Shown: positions 18,150 through 26,742 of the stretch, piece after piece
Position numbering within the stretch: the stretch's first letter is position 1
Layout: each line of letters starts with the position of its first letter
Assembly: GCA_947631225.1 (NCBI GenBank)
Contig: CANRKM010000007.1
Location: forward strand, 1-32,836
Source of the DNA: an uncultured Clostridia bacterium
GTDB lineage: Bacteria > Bacillota > Clostridia > TANB77 > CAG-508
DNA length: 32,836 nt
Reading direction: 5' to 3'
Made by a program: the position numbers and the translations under genes
The notes under the pieces: model-generated
The model's database searches: none
Told to the model about the DNA's origin: nothing
The model's input: the letters and a program-made list of their open reading frames with translations, nothing else

Positions 18150-18237
18150 ATAAAAGTATATCGGGTAAAGGTAGAAAAACCTATAAGAAATAATCCCACA
18201 TACAGTTATGTATGACCGGAAGGGGGGAATAAATATA

Positions 18238-18408
18238 ATGTCAGAGATTAAAGTTAATAATGGTAATATAGAAGACGCACTTAAAAGATTTAAAAGACAA
18301 TGTGCAAGAAATGGCGTATTGCAAGAAGTGCGTAAAAGAGAACACTATGAAAAACCTAGTGTAAAAAGAAAGAAAAAATCAGAGGCTGCAAGAAAAAGAA
18401 AATTTTAA
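18238..18408 (+). CDS. rpsU: 30S ribosomal protein S21
   Basis: 56 residues, very basic, starting SEIKVNNGN and containing [13 protein letters not shown] with a C-terminal run [14 protein letters not shown], diagnostic of bS21. It binds the small subunit near the anti-Shine-Dalgarno region. The ATG at 18238 is supported by AAGGGGGG at 18220-18227; an in-frame ATG at 18208 has no ribosome site. It is transcribed alone. Confidence 0.96.
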   Translation: MSEIKVNNGNIEDALKRFKRQCARNGVLQEVRKREHYEKPSVKRKKKSEAARKRKF

Positions 18409-18420
18409 AAAATAAAAACG

Positions 18421-18450
18421 AAAAATAGGTTTTGCGACCTATTTTTTTTT
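18421..18450 (+). terminator. Terminator of rpsU
   Basis: The arms AAAAATAGGT (18421-18430) and ACCTATTTTT (18437-18446) are followed by a T-run that merges into the next inverted repeat. Confidence 0.9.
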
Positions 18451-18571
18451 GAATGAAGCGGTCAATGGGGACGTCCTTTTTTGACATCTTTTTTATAACT
18501 AATGAAAACATAATTTCAAATTAAAAGATGTCAAAAAAGGACGTCCCCATTGACCGCTTCATTCAAAAAAA
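18444..18571. repeat. Long inverted repeat, REP/MITE-like element copy 2
   Basis: Perfect 49-nt arms (18444-18492 and 18523-18571) around a 30-nt loop. It shares the core AGCGGTCAATGGGGACGTCC plus TTTTTTGACA with copy 1, but the inner arm sequence (CATCTTTT rather than CACGCTTTT) and loop differ. The two sides of each copy are nevertheless still perfectly complementary. It follows directly on the T-run of the rpsU terminator. Confidence 0.9.
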
Positions 18572-18575
18572 GTAC

Positions 18576-18605
18576 TTGAATAATAAAGCTGTTTTGTAGT
18601 ATACT
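18576..18605 (+). promoter_or_regulatory. Promoter for the M16 peptidase pair
   Basis: TTGAAT at 18576-18581 and TATACT at 18600-18605 are separated by 18 nt, immediately after the inverted repeat. Confidence 0.55.
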
Positions 18606-18639
18606 AAATAAGATAAAAAAATAGAGAGGAATGAGAAAA

Positions 18640-19927
18640 GTGGAATATAAAAAGCAAGAAATTAAAAAAGGTATAACAGTTCACAATTTAAATACAGACA
18701 AATTTAAAACTAATTTAATAGCAATATTTTTGAGTACTCCATTAAGTCGAGAGTATGTAACATTTAATGCTGTTGTTTCAGCAATTTTAAGGCGTGGCTC
18801 TAAAACTATGCCAACTCAAGAAGAAATAAGTAAGACCTTAGAGGAGATGTATGGAGCAAGTTTTGATAGTGGGTTAAATAAAACAGGAGACAACCATATA
18901 TTAAAGTTCTATTTAGAAAGCATAAATGATGAGTTTCTTCCACAAAATACTAACAATATGTTCAAAATGAGTATAGAAAAATTAACAGATATAGTATTTA
19001 ATCCATATTTAGAAGATGGAAAATTTAAAGAAGAATATGTTGCACAAGAAAAAGAAAATATAAGGCAAAAGATCAATTCTAAAGTGGATAATAAAGCTCA
19101 ATATGCAAGAAATAGATGTATAGAAGAGATGTATAAAGATATGCCAGCAGGTTTGTATAGATTTGGATACACAGAGGATTTAGATAAAATAAATAGCCAA
19201 AATTTATATGACTATTATAAAAAACTTTTAAGTGAGTGTAAAATTGACATATTTGTATCTGGAAAAATTAATAAAGAAGATTGTGTAAAAATTATTCAAG
19301 AAGATGAGAATGTAAGCAAATTAAAGCCAAGAGATGCAAAATATATCATAAATGATATTGAGGTAAAGAAAGAAGTAGAAGAAAAAACAATAGAAGAAAA
19401 AATGGATGTAGTCCAAGGAAAAGTTGTAATTGGGTGTGATATTTTATTTAATGAAGAAGATTTAAAAGATAAAAATATAAAATATCAAGCAATGATGTAT
19501 AACAATTTACTTCGGAGGAAGTGCAAATTCAAAACTATTCCAAAATGTAAGAGAAAAAGCAAGTTTAGCATATACTGCAAACTCAAATTATGTTCGCTAT
19601 AAAAGCAATATTATAATAGGTGCAGGAATTGAAATAAATAATTTTGAAAAAGCTTTAAATATAATTAAAGAACAAATTGAAGAAATGAAAAAAGGAAACT
19701 TTACAGAAGAAGAAATAGAAAATTCAAAAAAAGGAATAATATCTCAAATAAATGCAATAGATGATGAACAAGATACTCAAATAATATATTATTTAGGACA
19801 AGAAATTACAAACTCTGATGAAACAATAGAAAAGTATAAAGAAAATGTACAAAATGTAACAAAAGAACAGATAGAAAATATTGCACAAAAAATAAAAATA
19901 AATACAATATACTTTTTAAGGAATTAA
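18640..19927 (+). CDS. ymfF: M16-family peptidase-like protein, inactive-type partner YmfF (needs +1 shift)
   Basis: About 428 residues of the M16 (pitrilysin/insulinase-like) fold. The zinc motif HxxEH is absent from the N-terminal half (ILRRGSKTMPTQEEISK, LEEMYGASFDSG), as in YmfF of the YmfF/YmfH pair, where YmfH is the active partner. Start is GTG at 18640 with GAGAGGA 9 nt upstream; the ATG at 18631 touches that site. The frame breaks at codon 292: CTT, extra C at 19513, then GGA GGA, giving NNLLGGSANSKLFQNVREKA, the conserved C-terminal M16 segment. The downstream part has no separate start signal. Confidence 0.83.
19513..19516 (+). other. CGGA +1 frameshift site in ymfF
   Basis: The reading is TTA CTT [C] GGA GGA AGT. 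The upstream context TTA CTT is the same as in mscS. Confidence 0.87.
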
Positions 19928-20018
19928 TAGTTAAAGAAAGACAGTGTGTTAAAAAATAATAATTTGAAATTAAGAATTACATTGTGCAATGAAGAAATAT
20001 GAAAGGAATGATTTTATA

Positions 20019-21287
20019 ATGCAAACTATATATAATTCTAAAGTTAAAGAAACCTTATACACAGAAAAGCTAAAAAATGGGTTAACTGTGATGTGTATAC
20101 CTAAAAAAGGAGTTCAAAAAAAATATATAATTTGGGGAACTCATTATGGTTCAATAGATAATAAATTTATAGTACCTGGAGAAAATGAACCAATAGAAGT
20201 TCCAAAAGGTGTAGCCCATTTTTTAGAGCATAAAATGTTTGAACAAGAAAACGGAAAAAATAGTTTAGATGTTTTAACATCTATTGGAGTATCTGCAAAT
20301 GCATATACAACAAATGACCATACAGCATATTTATATGAATGTACAGACAATTTTTATGAGGCATTAGATGAATTTATGGATTATGTACAACATCCATATT
20401 TTACAGATGAAAATGTAGAAAAAGAAAAGGGAATAATAGGGCAAGAAATAAGTATGTACGATGATTACCCAGATTGGAAGGTATATTTAAACTGCTTAGA
20501 AGCAATGTACAATACTCATCCAGTAAAACTTGATATTACAGGTACAATAGAGACAATAAGCCATATAAATAAAGAAATTTTATATAAATGTTATAATACA
20601 TTTTATAATCCATCAAATATGTGTTTAGTTGTGTGTGGAGATTTTGAACCAGAAAAAATAATTGAAGAGATTAAAAAAAGACTCATAGATAAAGAACAAA
20701 ATGGTGAAATAAAAAGAATTTTTGAAAATGAACAAGAAGATATTGTAAAAGAAAGAGTAGAGCAGACTATGAATGTAAGTCAACCAATTTTAACAATAGG
20801 CATAAAATGTAAGGCACCTACTCCAAAAGAAAGAGTTAAAACACAACTTGCAATTGAGATTATTTTAAATATGATATTTGGAGAAAGTTCTAATTTATAT
20901 AAAGAACTTTATCATGAAGGAAATATATTTGAAGTTCCAAGTTTATCTTATGAATTTGCAGAAAATTATGCACATATTTTAATTACGACAAATGCAAATA
21001 ATCCAGAAGCGGTATATGAGAAATTTAAAGCAAATGTTCAAGAAATTAATGAAAAAGGTCTAAATAAAGAAGATTTTGAAAGAATTAAAAAAATGATTTA
21101 TGGTGAATATATAAAACAATATAATGATGTTACAGATATTGCAAGAATGTTTTTATCAGATTTTATGAAAGGAATAAATTCGTTTGATTATTTAGAAGAA
21201 ATTGAAGCTGTAGATTTAAACCTTGTAAATCAAGTTTTTAAAGACAATTTTAAACCTCAAAAAATGGTACTTTCTGTTGTTAAGTAG
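20019..21287 (+). CDS. ymfH: M16-family zinc peptidase YmfH
   Basis: 422-residue active-type M16 peptidase. The inverted zinc motif HFLEH (in VAHFLEHKMF) is present, with the distal Glu in EKGIIGQEISMYDD and the NAYTTNDHTAYLYE segment. It follows the inactive partner with a gap of 91 nt, the usual order for this pair, which probably forms one heterodimeric protease. The ATG at 20019 is supported by AGGA at 20004-20007; an ATG at 19989 in the same frame has no ribosome site. The substrate is unknown. Confidence 0.9.
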   Translation: MQTIYNSKVKETLYTEKLKNGLTVMCIPKKGVQKKYIIWGTHYGSIDNKFIVPGENEPIEVPKGVAHFLEHKMFEQENGKNSLDVLTSIGVSANAYTTNDHTAYLYECTDNFYEALDEFMDYVQHPYFTDENVEKEKGIIGQEISMYDDYPDWKVYLNCLEAMYNTHPVKLDITGTIETISHINKEILYKCYNTFYNPSNMCLVVCGDFEPEKIIEEIKKRLIDKEQNGEIKRIFENEQEDIVKERVEQTMNVSQPILTIGIKCKAPTPKERVKTQLAIEIILNMIFGESSNLYKELYHEGNIFEVPSLSYEFAENYAHILITTNANNPEAVYEKFKANVQEINEKGLNKEDFERIKKMIYGEYIKQYNDVTDIARMFLSDFMKGINSFDYLEEIEAVDLNLVNQVFKDNFKPQKMVLSVVK

Positions 21288-21461
21288 TTCAATTTGTCAA
21301 AATACGTAAAATAACTTAAAAATCAGTAGAATAAAGGATTACGAAATATCAAAAAAGTTCGAAAAAGTACTTGACGAAGTGAATTTTATGTGTTAATTTA
21401 GTAGTAAATGTAAGAGAAAAAAGAAAAAATAAATTTTGTGACTTAAAGGAGCGATAAATTA

Positions 21462-21602
21462 ATGTTAGATGATAAAATTTGTAAATTAAGAAATAAATTA
21501 AACGAAAGTATCGAAAAAGGAGAAGATTACGAAAAAATTTATGAATTAAGTATACAATTAGATGAATTAATAGCAAAATTTTATAAAATAAAAATTAAAT
21601 AA
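21462..21602 (+). CDS. Spo0E-like small aspartyl-phosphate phosphatase
   Basis: 46 residues: LDDKICKLRNKLNESI at the start and IYELSIQLDELIAKFY at the end. It matches the Spo0E-family pattern of two short helices with the SxxLDxLI signature. Family knowledge: these proteins dephosphorylate Spo0A-P and delay sporulation. The ATG at 21462 has AAAGGAG 10 nt upstream, and a terminator follows. It is short but well supported by motif and signals. Its target could be the real Spo0A elsewhere or the Spo0A-like regulator at 24079. Confidence 0.75.
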   Translation: MLDDKICKLRNKLNESIEKGEDYEKIYELSIQLDELIAKFYKIKIK

Positions 21603-21610
21603 TGTATATA

Positions 21611-21658
21611 AAGCCAGTTCTTTTAGGTAGTATTGTAACCATTTAGAGCTGGTTTTTT
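21611..21658 (+). terminator. Terminator after the Spo0E-like gene
   Basis: Arms AAGCCAGTTCT and AGAGCTGGTTT pair with two G-U wobbles and end in TTTTTT. Confidence 0.8.
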
Positions 21659-21671
21659 GATAATAAAGAGC

Positions 21672-21700
21672 TTTTCAAATATGTTATTATATGATATAAT
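21672..21700 (+). promoter_or_regulatory. Promoter for rsmA
   Basis: TATAAT at 21695-21700 has an extended TGA before it. A weak -35 TTTTCA lies 17 nt upstream. Confidence 0.5.
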
Positions 21701-21781
21701 AATGTAATAAATTTGAAAAAATACGATAATAAAAATTTAACGTTTTATTTTGATATTTATAGAAAAAGAAAGGGACTTTTT

Positions 21782-22642
21782 ATGAATTTATTAGAAGAAA
21801 CAAAATATCTAATGAAAAAATATAAAATTAAAGCAAGTAAAAGTCTTGGGCAAAACTTTTTAATTGATGATGATGTAATTCAAGATATAGTAAATGGGGC
21901 AGATATTGAGCAAGATGATTTAATAATAGAAATAGGACCAGGACTTGGAAGTATGACAAAACTTTTATTAGAAAAAGCTAAAAAGGTTATATGTATAGAA
22001 TTTGACATGAAAATGATAAAAATTTTAAATGATAGATTTATAGCATATGATAATATTGAACTTATAAATCAAGATGTACTTAAAGTTGACTTTAATGAAT
22101 TAATTAAACAAGAAAAGGAAACAGGAGAAATAAAAAATGTAAAAGTTGTTGCAAATCTTCCTTACTATATAACAACTCCAATTATAATGAAATTATTAGA
22201 GAGTAATTTAGATTTAAAAAGTATAACTATAATGGTTCAAAAAGAAGTTGCAGATAGATTAATAGAAATCCCAAGTGGAAAAAATACAGGAGCTATAACA
22301 TACACTGTATACTATTATTGTAAATCTAAAAAAATAAGAGAAGTTTCAAATAAGAGCTTTATACCAATGCCAGATGTGACATCAGAAGTAATAAATTTAG
22401 AATTGAGAGAAGAGCCTGCAGTTTATGCTAAAAATAAAGAAGCTTTTTTTAAAATAATAAAATTTGCTTATATGCAAAGAAGAAAGACTTTGCTAAATGC
22501 ATTATTGAACTCTGGATTATTTAAAAGTAAAGAAGAAGGTGTAAAAATTTTAAAAATCTTAAACTTAAGAGAAGACATTAGAGCAGAAAATTTGAAAATA
22601 GAAGATTTCGCAAGATTAACAAACATATTATTCACAAAGTAA
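21782..22642 (+). CDS. rsmA: 16S rRNA dimethyladenosine transferase
   Basis: KsgA/RsmA, 286 residues, dimethylates two adjacent adenines at the 3' end of 16S rRNA. Motifs: KSLGQNFLIDD at the N-terminus, SAM-binding IEIGPGLGSMTKLL, catalytic NLPYYITTPI and MVQKEVADRL, then FIPMPDVTSEVI. A longer in-frame opening at 21713 exists, but AGAAAGGGA lies just before the ATG at 21782, which matches the family start. Confidence 0.95.
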   Translation: MNLLEETKYLMKKYKIKASKSLGQNFLIDDDVIQDIVNGADIEQDDLIIEIGPGLGSMTKLLLEKAKKVICIEFDMKMIKILNDRFIAYDNIELINQDVLKVDFNELIKQEKETGEIKNVKVVANLPYYITTPIIMKLLESNLDLKSITIMVQKEVADRLIEIPSGKNTGAITYTVYYYCKSKKIREVSNKSFIPMPDVTSEVINLELREEPAVYAKNKEAFFKIIKFAYMQRRKTLLNALLNSGLFKSKEEGVKILKILNLREDIRAENLKIEDFARLTNILFTK

Positions 22643-22757
22643 AAAAATAAAAAGATGGTTAATATTTAGGTATATAATTTAAATATTTACTAAAAACTAT
22701 TCCAATTTAGCAAACAATGTGATATAATAATAAACGAGTATGAAAGAGGAGGAATAT

Positions 22758-23483
22758 ATGAATCAGATTCTTATTACAGAAAAAATATATGTAACTCCAG
22801 AATTAAGAAGAAAAAAGAAAATGTATAAATTTAATTTTATATTTTCAATAATAATAATAGTAATACTTTTTTCTATATATGTATATGCCTCATACGATAG
22901 AAATAAACAAGAGAACATATCACAAGACATATTAGAAAGTATGGGAGCAGAAGATGATACTACAATAAGCAAAGACGATAGTGTTTGGATTATTGCATTA
23001 GATGGCGAAGATGAAAGTAATTTATATACAGCAAGTGAGTTAGAAGAGTCAACGAATATTATAACAGATGAATATGTAGCATCAAATGGAAAAAAGTATA
23101 AAATGGTTGGAAAAATACAAATTCCAAAGATAAATGTTGATTATCCAATTTTATCTGAAACTACAGATAGTTTATTAAAAGTTTCAGTATGTAAATTCTG
23201 GGGAAGTAATCCTAATGAAGTAGGTAATTTATGTATAGCAGGACATAATTATAGAAACAAAAAATTTTTTAGTAAAGTGCCAACTTTGAAAATAGGAGAT
23301 ACAATAGATATAACAGATTTGACAAATCAAACATTAACATATTCAGTTTATGATATGTACACTGTAAGCCCAACAGATGTAAGTTGTACTACTCAACGTA
23401 CGAATGGTAAAAAAATAATAACACTTATTACATGTACTAATGACAATAAACAAAGAGTAGTTGTAAAAGCAGAAGAAACATAA
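22758..23483 (+). CDS. Sortase family transpeptidase
   Basis: 241-residue membrane-anchored sortase. An N-terminal cytoplasmic stretch of about 25 residues and a transmembrane helix (IIIIVILFSIYVYA) are followed by the catalytic domain. Catalytic His lies in LCIAGHNYR, Cys in LITCTNDNK, and the Arg follows in KQRVVVKAE. The sequence resembles class D/E-like housekeeping clostridial sortases more than class A. It joins surface proteins to the wall or to pilin subunits. No LPxTG protein is visible in this window. The ATG at 22758 follows GAGGAGG; an extended -10 box (TGATATAAT) lies at 22720-22728. Confidence 0.87.
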   Translation: MNQILITEKIYVTPELRRKKKMYKFNFIFSIIIIVILFSIYVYASYDRNKQENISQDILESMGAEDDTTISKDDSVWIIALDGEDESNLYTASELEESTNIITDEYVASNGKKYKMVGKIQIPKINVDYPILSETTDSLLKVSVCKFWGSNPNEVGNLCIAGHNYRNKKFFSKVPTLKIGDTIDITDLTNQTLTYSVYDMYTVSPTDVSCTTQRTNGKKIITLITCTNDNKQRVVVKAEET

Positions 23484-23486
23484 AAG

Positions 23487-23525
23487 ACTTTTCAAAAATA
23501 ATATATTTTTGAAAAGTTTTTTATT
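23487..23525. terminator. Terminator after the sortase gene
   Basis: Arms of 14 nt (23487-23500 and 23504-23517) followed by T-rich sequence. The gene on the other side is convergent. Confidence 0.8.
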
Positions 23526-23544
23526 TGGAAAGATACCAAATTTA

Positions 23545-23904
23545 TTAATTAGATAAATTTCTTAAAAATAATGAAAGATGTTTCAAAATTTTAATAGCTT
23601 CCATAAGTTCTTCTTCACTATATTCTTCTAAACATTCTCGAGTTTGTGATATGACATCATCATCAAGTCCATATAAAATATAGTCAGCTGAATGTCCACT
23701 CAAATTTCTAAGTAATTTGATACTTCTATAAACTAAATTACCTTTGCCTTCTTCAACTAATCCAAGAAATTGACTTGAAATTCCTATCTTTTTGGCTAAA
23801 TCGGTTTTGTTAAGTCTAAGTTCATTTTCTCTTATTGATTTAATTCGATTACCCCTAGCTATTTGTTCTTCTTTTTCTGCGTTTTTATCAATATTTTTAC
23901 TCAT
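23545..23904 (-). CDS. XRE-family HTH transcriptional regulator
   Basis: 119 residues. The helix-turn-helix lies at about 20-75 (IKSIRENELRLNKTDLAKKIGISSQFLGLVEEGKGN), followed by a linker SADYILYGLDDD and a short acidic helix. The ATG at 23904 is preceded by GAAAGGATG. It diverges from the Spo0A-like regulator gene, with 174 nt between the two starts, so it may control that promoter. Confidence 0.88.
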   Translation of the reverse strand: MSKNIDKNAEKEEQIARGNRIKSIRENELRLNKTDLAKKIGISSQFLGLVEEGKGNLVYRSIKLLRNLSGHSADYILYGLDDDVISQTRECLEEYSEEELMEAIKILKHLSLFLRNLSN

Positions 23905-24078
23905 ATAAATCATCCTTTCATATTATATTTAGTGTTACATAAGAACCTAGTTTTAATTTTATAAATATTTTAGAACAAATTAACAACAAAATTATAGAAA
24001 AAAATTATGTGTACTTGTGGTATTTTCTGAGATTTTATGGTATATTATGATAAACGGAGCAATAGGAGGAGTAATTAT

Positions 24079-24873
24079 ATGGAGCTTAAACCGATGAAAA
24101 TATTAATTATAGAAGATGACATTAATGATTGTAATGCATTTATAAATTGTGTAAACAATAGAAAAGATATAGAGATAATAGGAATAACTGATTCAGATGC
24201 AGAAGCCATAAAATATGTTAAAACTAAACATCCAGAAGGAATAGTATTAGATTTAGAATTAAATAATGGTATGTCTGGAAGCACGGATTCTTTTGGCTTT
24301 TTGTCTAAATTAAAAGAATTAAATTTAAATTATGAACCTATAATTATAGTTACAACACATGTAAATTCAAAAAGAACATATGAAATATTACATAGATGTG
24401 GTGTAGAATTAATTTTATATAAAGACCATCCAAAATATTCAAGTGATCATGTGTTAAATAGTTTTATTAATTTAAGAAAAGCAAGTAATATTAGTAAGAT
24501 TATTTCTATACAAGAAACTATAGAAACTGATGAAGAAAAGATTTCAAACATAATAAATAGTGAACTAGATCTAATAGGCGTGACTGCCAAGTTAAAAGGA
24601 AAAGAATATTTACATGATGCAATTTTGTATTTAATACAAAATAAAGATAATAATAATAAAATTAATGTAATTCAATATTTAACAAACAAATATAAAAAGT
24701 CTGGAACAACAATAACAAACGGTATTCAAAATGCGATAATACATGCGTGGAGAGTTATGCCTCCAGATGATTTAGAAAGATATTACACTGCAAGAATAAA
24801 TTATGAAACAGGAATACCAACTCCTATGGAGTTTATATATTTTTATGTAGATAAGATAAGTAAAATGATTTAA
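24079..24873 (+). CDS. Spo0A-like response regulator
   Basis: 264 residues with a receiver domain (about 5-125) and a C-terminal domain resembling the Spo0A effector domain. The receiver has LIIEDD, the phosphoacceptor Asp58 in VLDLELNNG, the Thr in IVTTHVN and the Lys in ILYKDHP. The effector has GVTAKLKGKEYLHDAI, TNGIQNAIIHAWR and PTPMEFIYFYVDKI, recalling Spo0A's IGVPAHIKG, VERAIRHAIEVAW and PTNSEFIAMVADK. It is clearly diverged from true Spo0A, so I do not use that name. AGGAGG supports the ATG at 24079. A terminator separates it from the peptide gene and the kinase downstream. Confidence 0.8.
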   Translation: MELKPMKILIIEDDINDCNAFINCVNNRKDIEIIGITDSDAEAIKYVKTKHPEGIVLDLELNNGMSGSTDSFGFLSKLKELNLNYEPIIIVTTHVNSKRTYEILHRCGVELILYKDHPKYSSDHVLNSFINLRKASNISKIISIQETIETDEEKISNIINSELDLIGVTAKLKGKEYLHDAILYLIQNKDNNNKINVIQYLTNKYKKSGTTITNGIQNAIIHAWRVMPPDDLERYYTARINYETGIPTPMEFIYFYVDKISKMI

Positions 24874-24885
24874 ATAAAATAAAGA

Positions 24886-24917
24886 GAGAACATCTAAAAG
24901 AGGTGTTCTCTTTTTTT
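24886..24917 (+). terminator. Terminator after the Spo0A-like regulator
   Basis: GAGAACATCT and AGGTGTTCTC pair (one G-U) and run into seven T. Confidence 0.88.
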
Positions 24918-24975
24918 ACCATTTTTTTTCATTTTTGGCTATATTTTTCTATCACTAAAAACCACTGAAACAACT

Positions 24976-25020
24976 ACGTTTGATGATATTTTTATACTAA
25001 CAATTTGATTTAAACGTTTG
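24976..25020 (+). promoter_or_regulatory. Repeated ACGTTTG motif upstream of the peptide gene
   Basis: ACGTTTG occurs at 24976-24982 and again at 25014-25020, 38 nt apart, flanking a TATACT box at 24993-24998. These could be regulator-binding half-sites for the peptide promoter, but two 7-mers are weak evidence. Confidence 0.3.
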
Positions 25021-25044
25021 TGAGATGGAAGGTGGTGATTTGTG

Positions 25045-25095
25045 ATGGATTGGTTAGACGAATTAATAAAATGGTTCCAACGTTGGGGAAGATAA
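25045..25095 (+). CDS. Small amphipathic Trp-rich peptide (16 aa)
   Basis: The frame reads MDWLDELIKWFQRWGR and then a stop. A strong ribosome site (AAGGTGG at 25029-25035) lies 9 nt upstream; a GTG one codon earlier is a possible start. In a helix, W3, L4, L7, I8, F11 and W14 fall on one face and the charged residues on the other, as in phenol-soluble modulin-like or membrane-active peptides. There is no leader or Cys. The gene is flanked by terminators on both sides, so it forms its own transcript between the Spo0A-like regulator and an AgrC-like kinase. That position suggests a signal peptide or an effector of that pair, which is inference. Confidence 0.6.
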   Translation: MDWLDELIKWFQRWGR

Positions 25096-25105
25096 TCAAC
25101 AAAAA

Positions 25106-25147
25106 AAGAAGTAATATTAAGTAAAACTTATATTGCTTCTTTTTTTA
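25106..25147 (+). terminator. Terminator of the small peptide gene
   Basis: The arms AAGAAGTAATATTAAGT and ACTTATATTGCTTCTT (one wobble, one bulge) run into a T-tract. Confidence 0.85.
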
Positions 25148-25161
25148 TTTTGATGTATAAT
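25133..25161 (+). promoter_or_regulatory. Probable promoter for the GHKL kinase
   Basis: TTGCTT (25133-25138) lies 17 nt before TATAAT (25156-25161). The -35 overlaps the terminator's right arm. This would let the kinase be transcribed separately from the peptide. Confidence 0.45.
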
Positions 25162-25193
25162 TTATTACATAAAATAGAAATGGAGAAGCCAAA

Positions 25194-26621
25194 ATGAATC
25201 TTGGATATATTGAATTGAAAATAGATTTACTAAAAACTTTATTTTTAGCAATTTGTACATTTTATACTTTTTTAAAAATAAGTAGCTATAAAGATTTAGA
25301 TAAAAAAGTAACTATAAAATCTTTTATATTCATGTTTTTAATAGCTGTTGCTGTAATTGTAATTAAAAATATATCAAATCCTATTATTGCTGCAACATGT
25401 TTAATTTTTTTATTAAGTACATTGTTTTCAATAGTATTTAAAAGCAATTTTGGATATGCAACTTTAACAACTACAATTTCATTAAGTATCAATTATGTAC
25501 TATTTTTTATAGCAATCATTATTAGCTATATTATAAATAAAATACACATTATAAAAAATGATTACATAAATTTATTATTAATTGTAATAATACAATCTTT
25601 ATTATTATATAGGGTATTAAATATAAAAAGATTAAAACATGGAATTACATTTTTCAATAAAAATTCACAAGATGAATATTTTGATATAATAATATTAAAT
25701 ATTGCAGTTATTATCGTATTTTCATTTATTATTTGCACCACTGCAGATAGTATGAAGATAAGAAGCTTATTTTTAAGTTTTTTAATATTCGCAATAATAA
25801 TGGTTATCACAATACAAAAATCAATACAACTATACTATAAGAAAAAACTCCTTGTAAGAGAATTAGAAGAAACAAAAACTGAATTAGATAATAAAACCCA
25901 AGAAGTAAAATCACTTGAAAAAGAAATATTAGATTTCAATAAAAGAAGTCATTCTATAGCTCACAAACAAAAGGCACTTGAATACAAATTAAATCAAATG
26001 ATGTTAAAATCAGAAACAGCAGAAGAAATAGATATAAAAGATAGGCTAGAAAACATTTCAAATGAAATAAATGAGGGTACAACAAATGTTAAATTAGCAA
26101 AAACTGAAGTAATGGAAATAGACGATATGTTAAGCTTTATGCAATCAGAATGTGAAAAGAGCAATATCGAATTTAATTTACAAATTACAGGAAACATATT
26201 TACAATGATAAATCATCATATACCAAAAGAAGAATTAGAAATTTTAATAGCTGACCATGTAAAAGATGCAATTATAGCAATTAACCATTCAGACAATATA
26301 AATAAAAGTATTTTAGTAAAGCTAGGATTTGTAGATGAAAGTTATGGAATTTACATATATGATTCAGGTATAGAATTTGAAAAAGAAACTTTAGAAAATC
26401 TTGGCAAAGTACCATATACAACACATAAAGATGAAGGTGGTACTGGTATGGGATTTATGAATACTTTTGACACCTTAAGAAAACATAATGCAAGTTTAAT
26501 TATTAATGAATTAGGAAAGCCAAGTAAAGAAAATTATACAAAAGTAATTATGATTAAATTTGATAATAAAAATGAATTTAAAATTATTTCATATAAAGAT
26601 AGCGTAAATAGTGAAAAATAA
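25194..26621 (+). CDS. AgrC-like GHKL-type sensor histidine kinase
   Basis: 475 residues. About six transmembrane helices occupy residues 1-212, then a coiled coil (about 215-250), the phosphoacceptor His region (RSHSIAHKQKALE, His253 as likely site) and a GHKL ATPase. Family knowledge: AgrC-type kinases sense peptides through such a helix bundle. Oddities: both N-box Asn positions appear to be Asp (ADHVKDAI, Asp354 and Asp358), and the first G-box reads DSGIEF rather than DxGxG. The last G-box (GGTGMGFMNT) is intact. The kinase may be weak or use ATP differently. It probably pairs with the Spo0A-like regulator at 24079. Confidence 0.82.
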   Translation: MNLGYIELKIDLLKTLFLAICTFYTFLKISSYKDLDKKVTIKSFIFMFLIAVAVIVIKNISNPIIAATCLIFLLSTLFSIVFKSNFGYATLTTTISLSINYVLFFIAIIISYIINKIHIIKNDYINLLLIVIIQSLLLYRVLNIKRLKHGITFFNKNSQDEYFDIIILNIAVIIVFSFIICTTADSMKIRSLFLSFLIFAIIMVITIQKSIQLYYKKKLLVRELEETKTELDNKTQEVKSLEKEILDFNKRSHSIAHKQKALEYKLNQMMLKSETAEEIDIKDRLENISNEINEGTTNVKLAKTEVMEIDDMLSFMQSECEKSNIEFNLQITGNIFTMINHHIPKEELEILIADHVKDAIIAINHSDNINKSILVKLGFVDESYGIYIYDSGIEFEKETLENLGKVPYTTHKDEGGTGMGFMNTFDTLRKHNASLIINELGKPSKENYTKVIMIKFDNKNEFKIISYKDSVNSEK

Positions 26622-26681
26622 GTATTTAAAAAAGAAAGTAAGAATAAATATAAAAAAATTTTATAAAAAACAAAATTCTGT

Positions 26682-26710
26682 TTGACAAAATTTATTTTGT
26701 GTGATATTAT
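26682..26710 (+). promoter_or_regulatory. Promoter for lexA
   Basis: TTGACA (26682-26687) and TATTAT (26705-26710) are separated by 17 nt. I see no clear GAAC-N4-GTTC LexA operator here, so autoregulation is not demonstrated. Confidence 0.65.
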
Positions 26711-26742
26711 AATTTCAAATTTATTTTGGAGAGTGATGTATT

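Noticed and set aside
21288..21461. Gene in the gap between ymfH and the Spo0E-like gene
   Set aside because: No frame with a start signal is present; a weak TTGACG near 21371 may be part of a promoter for the small gene, but the -10 is poor.
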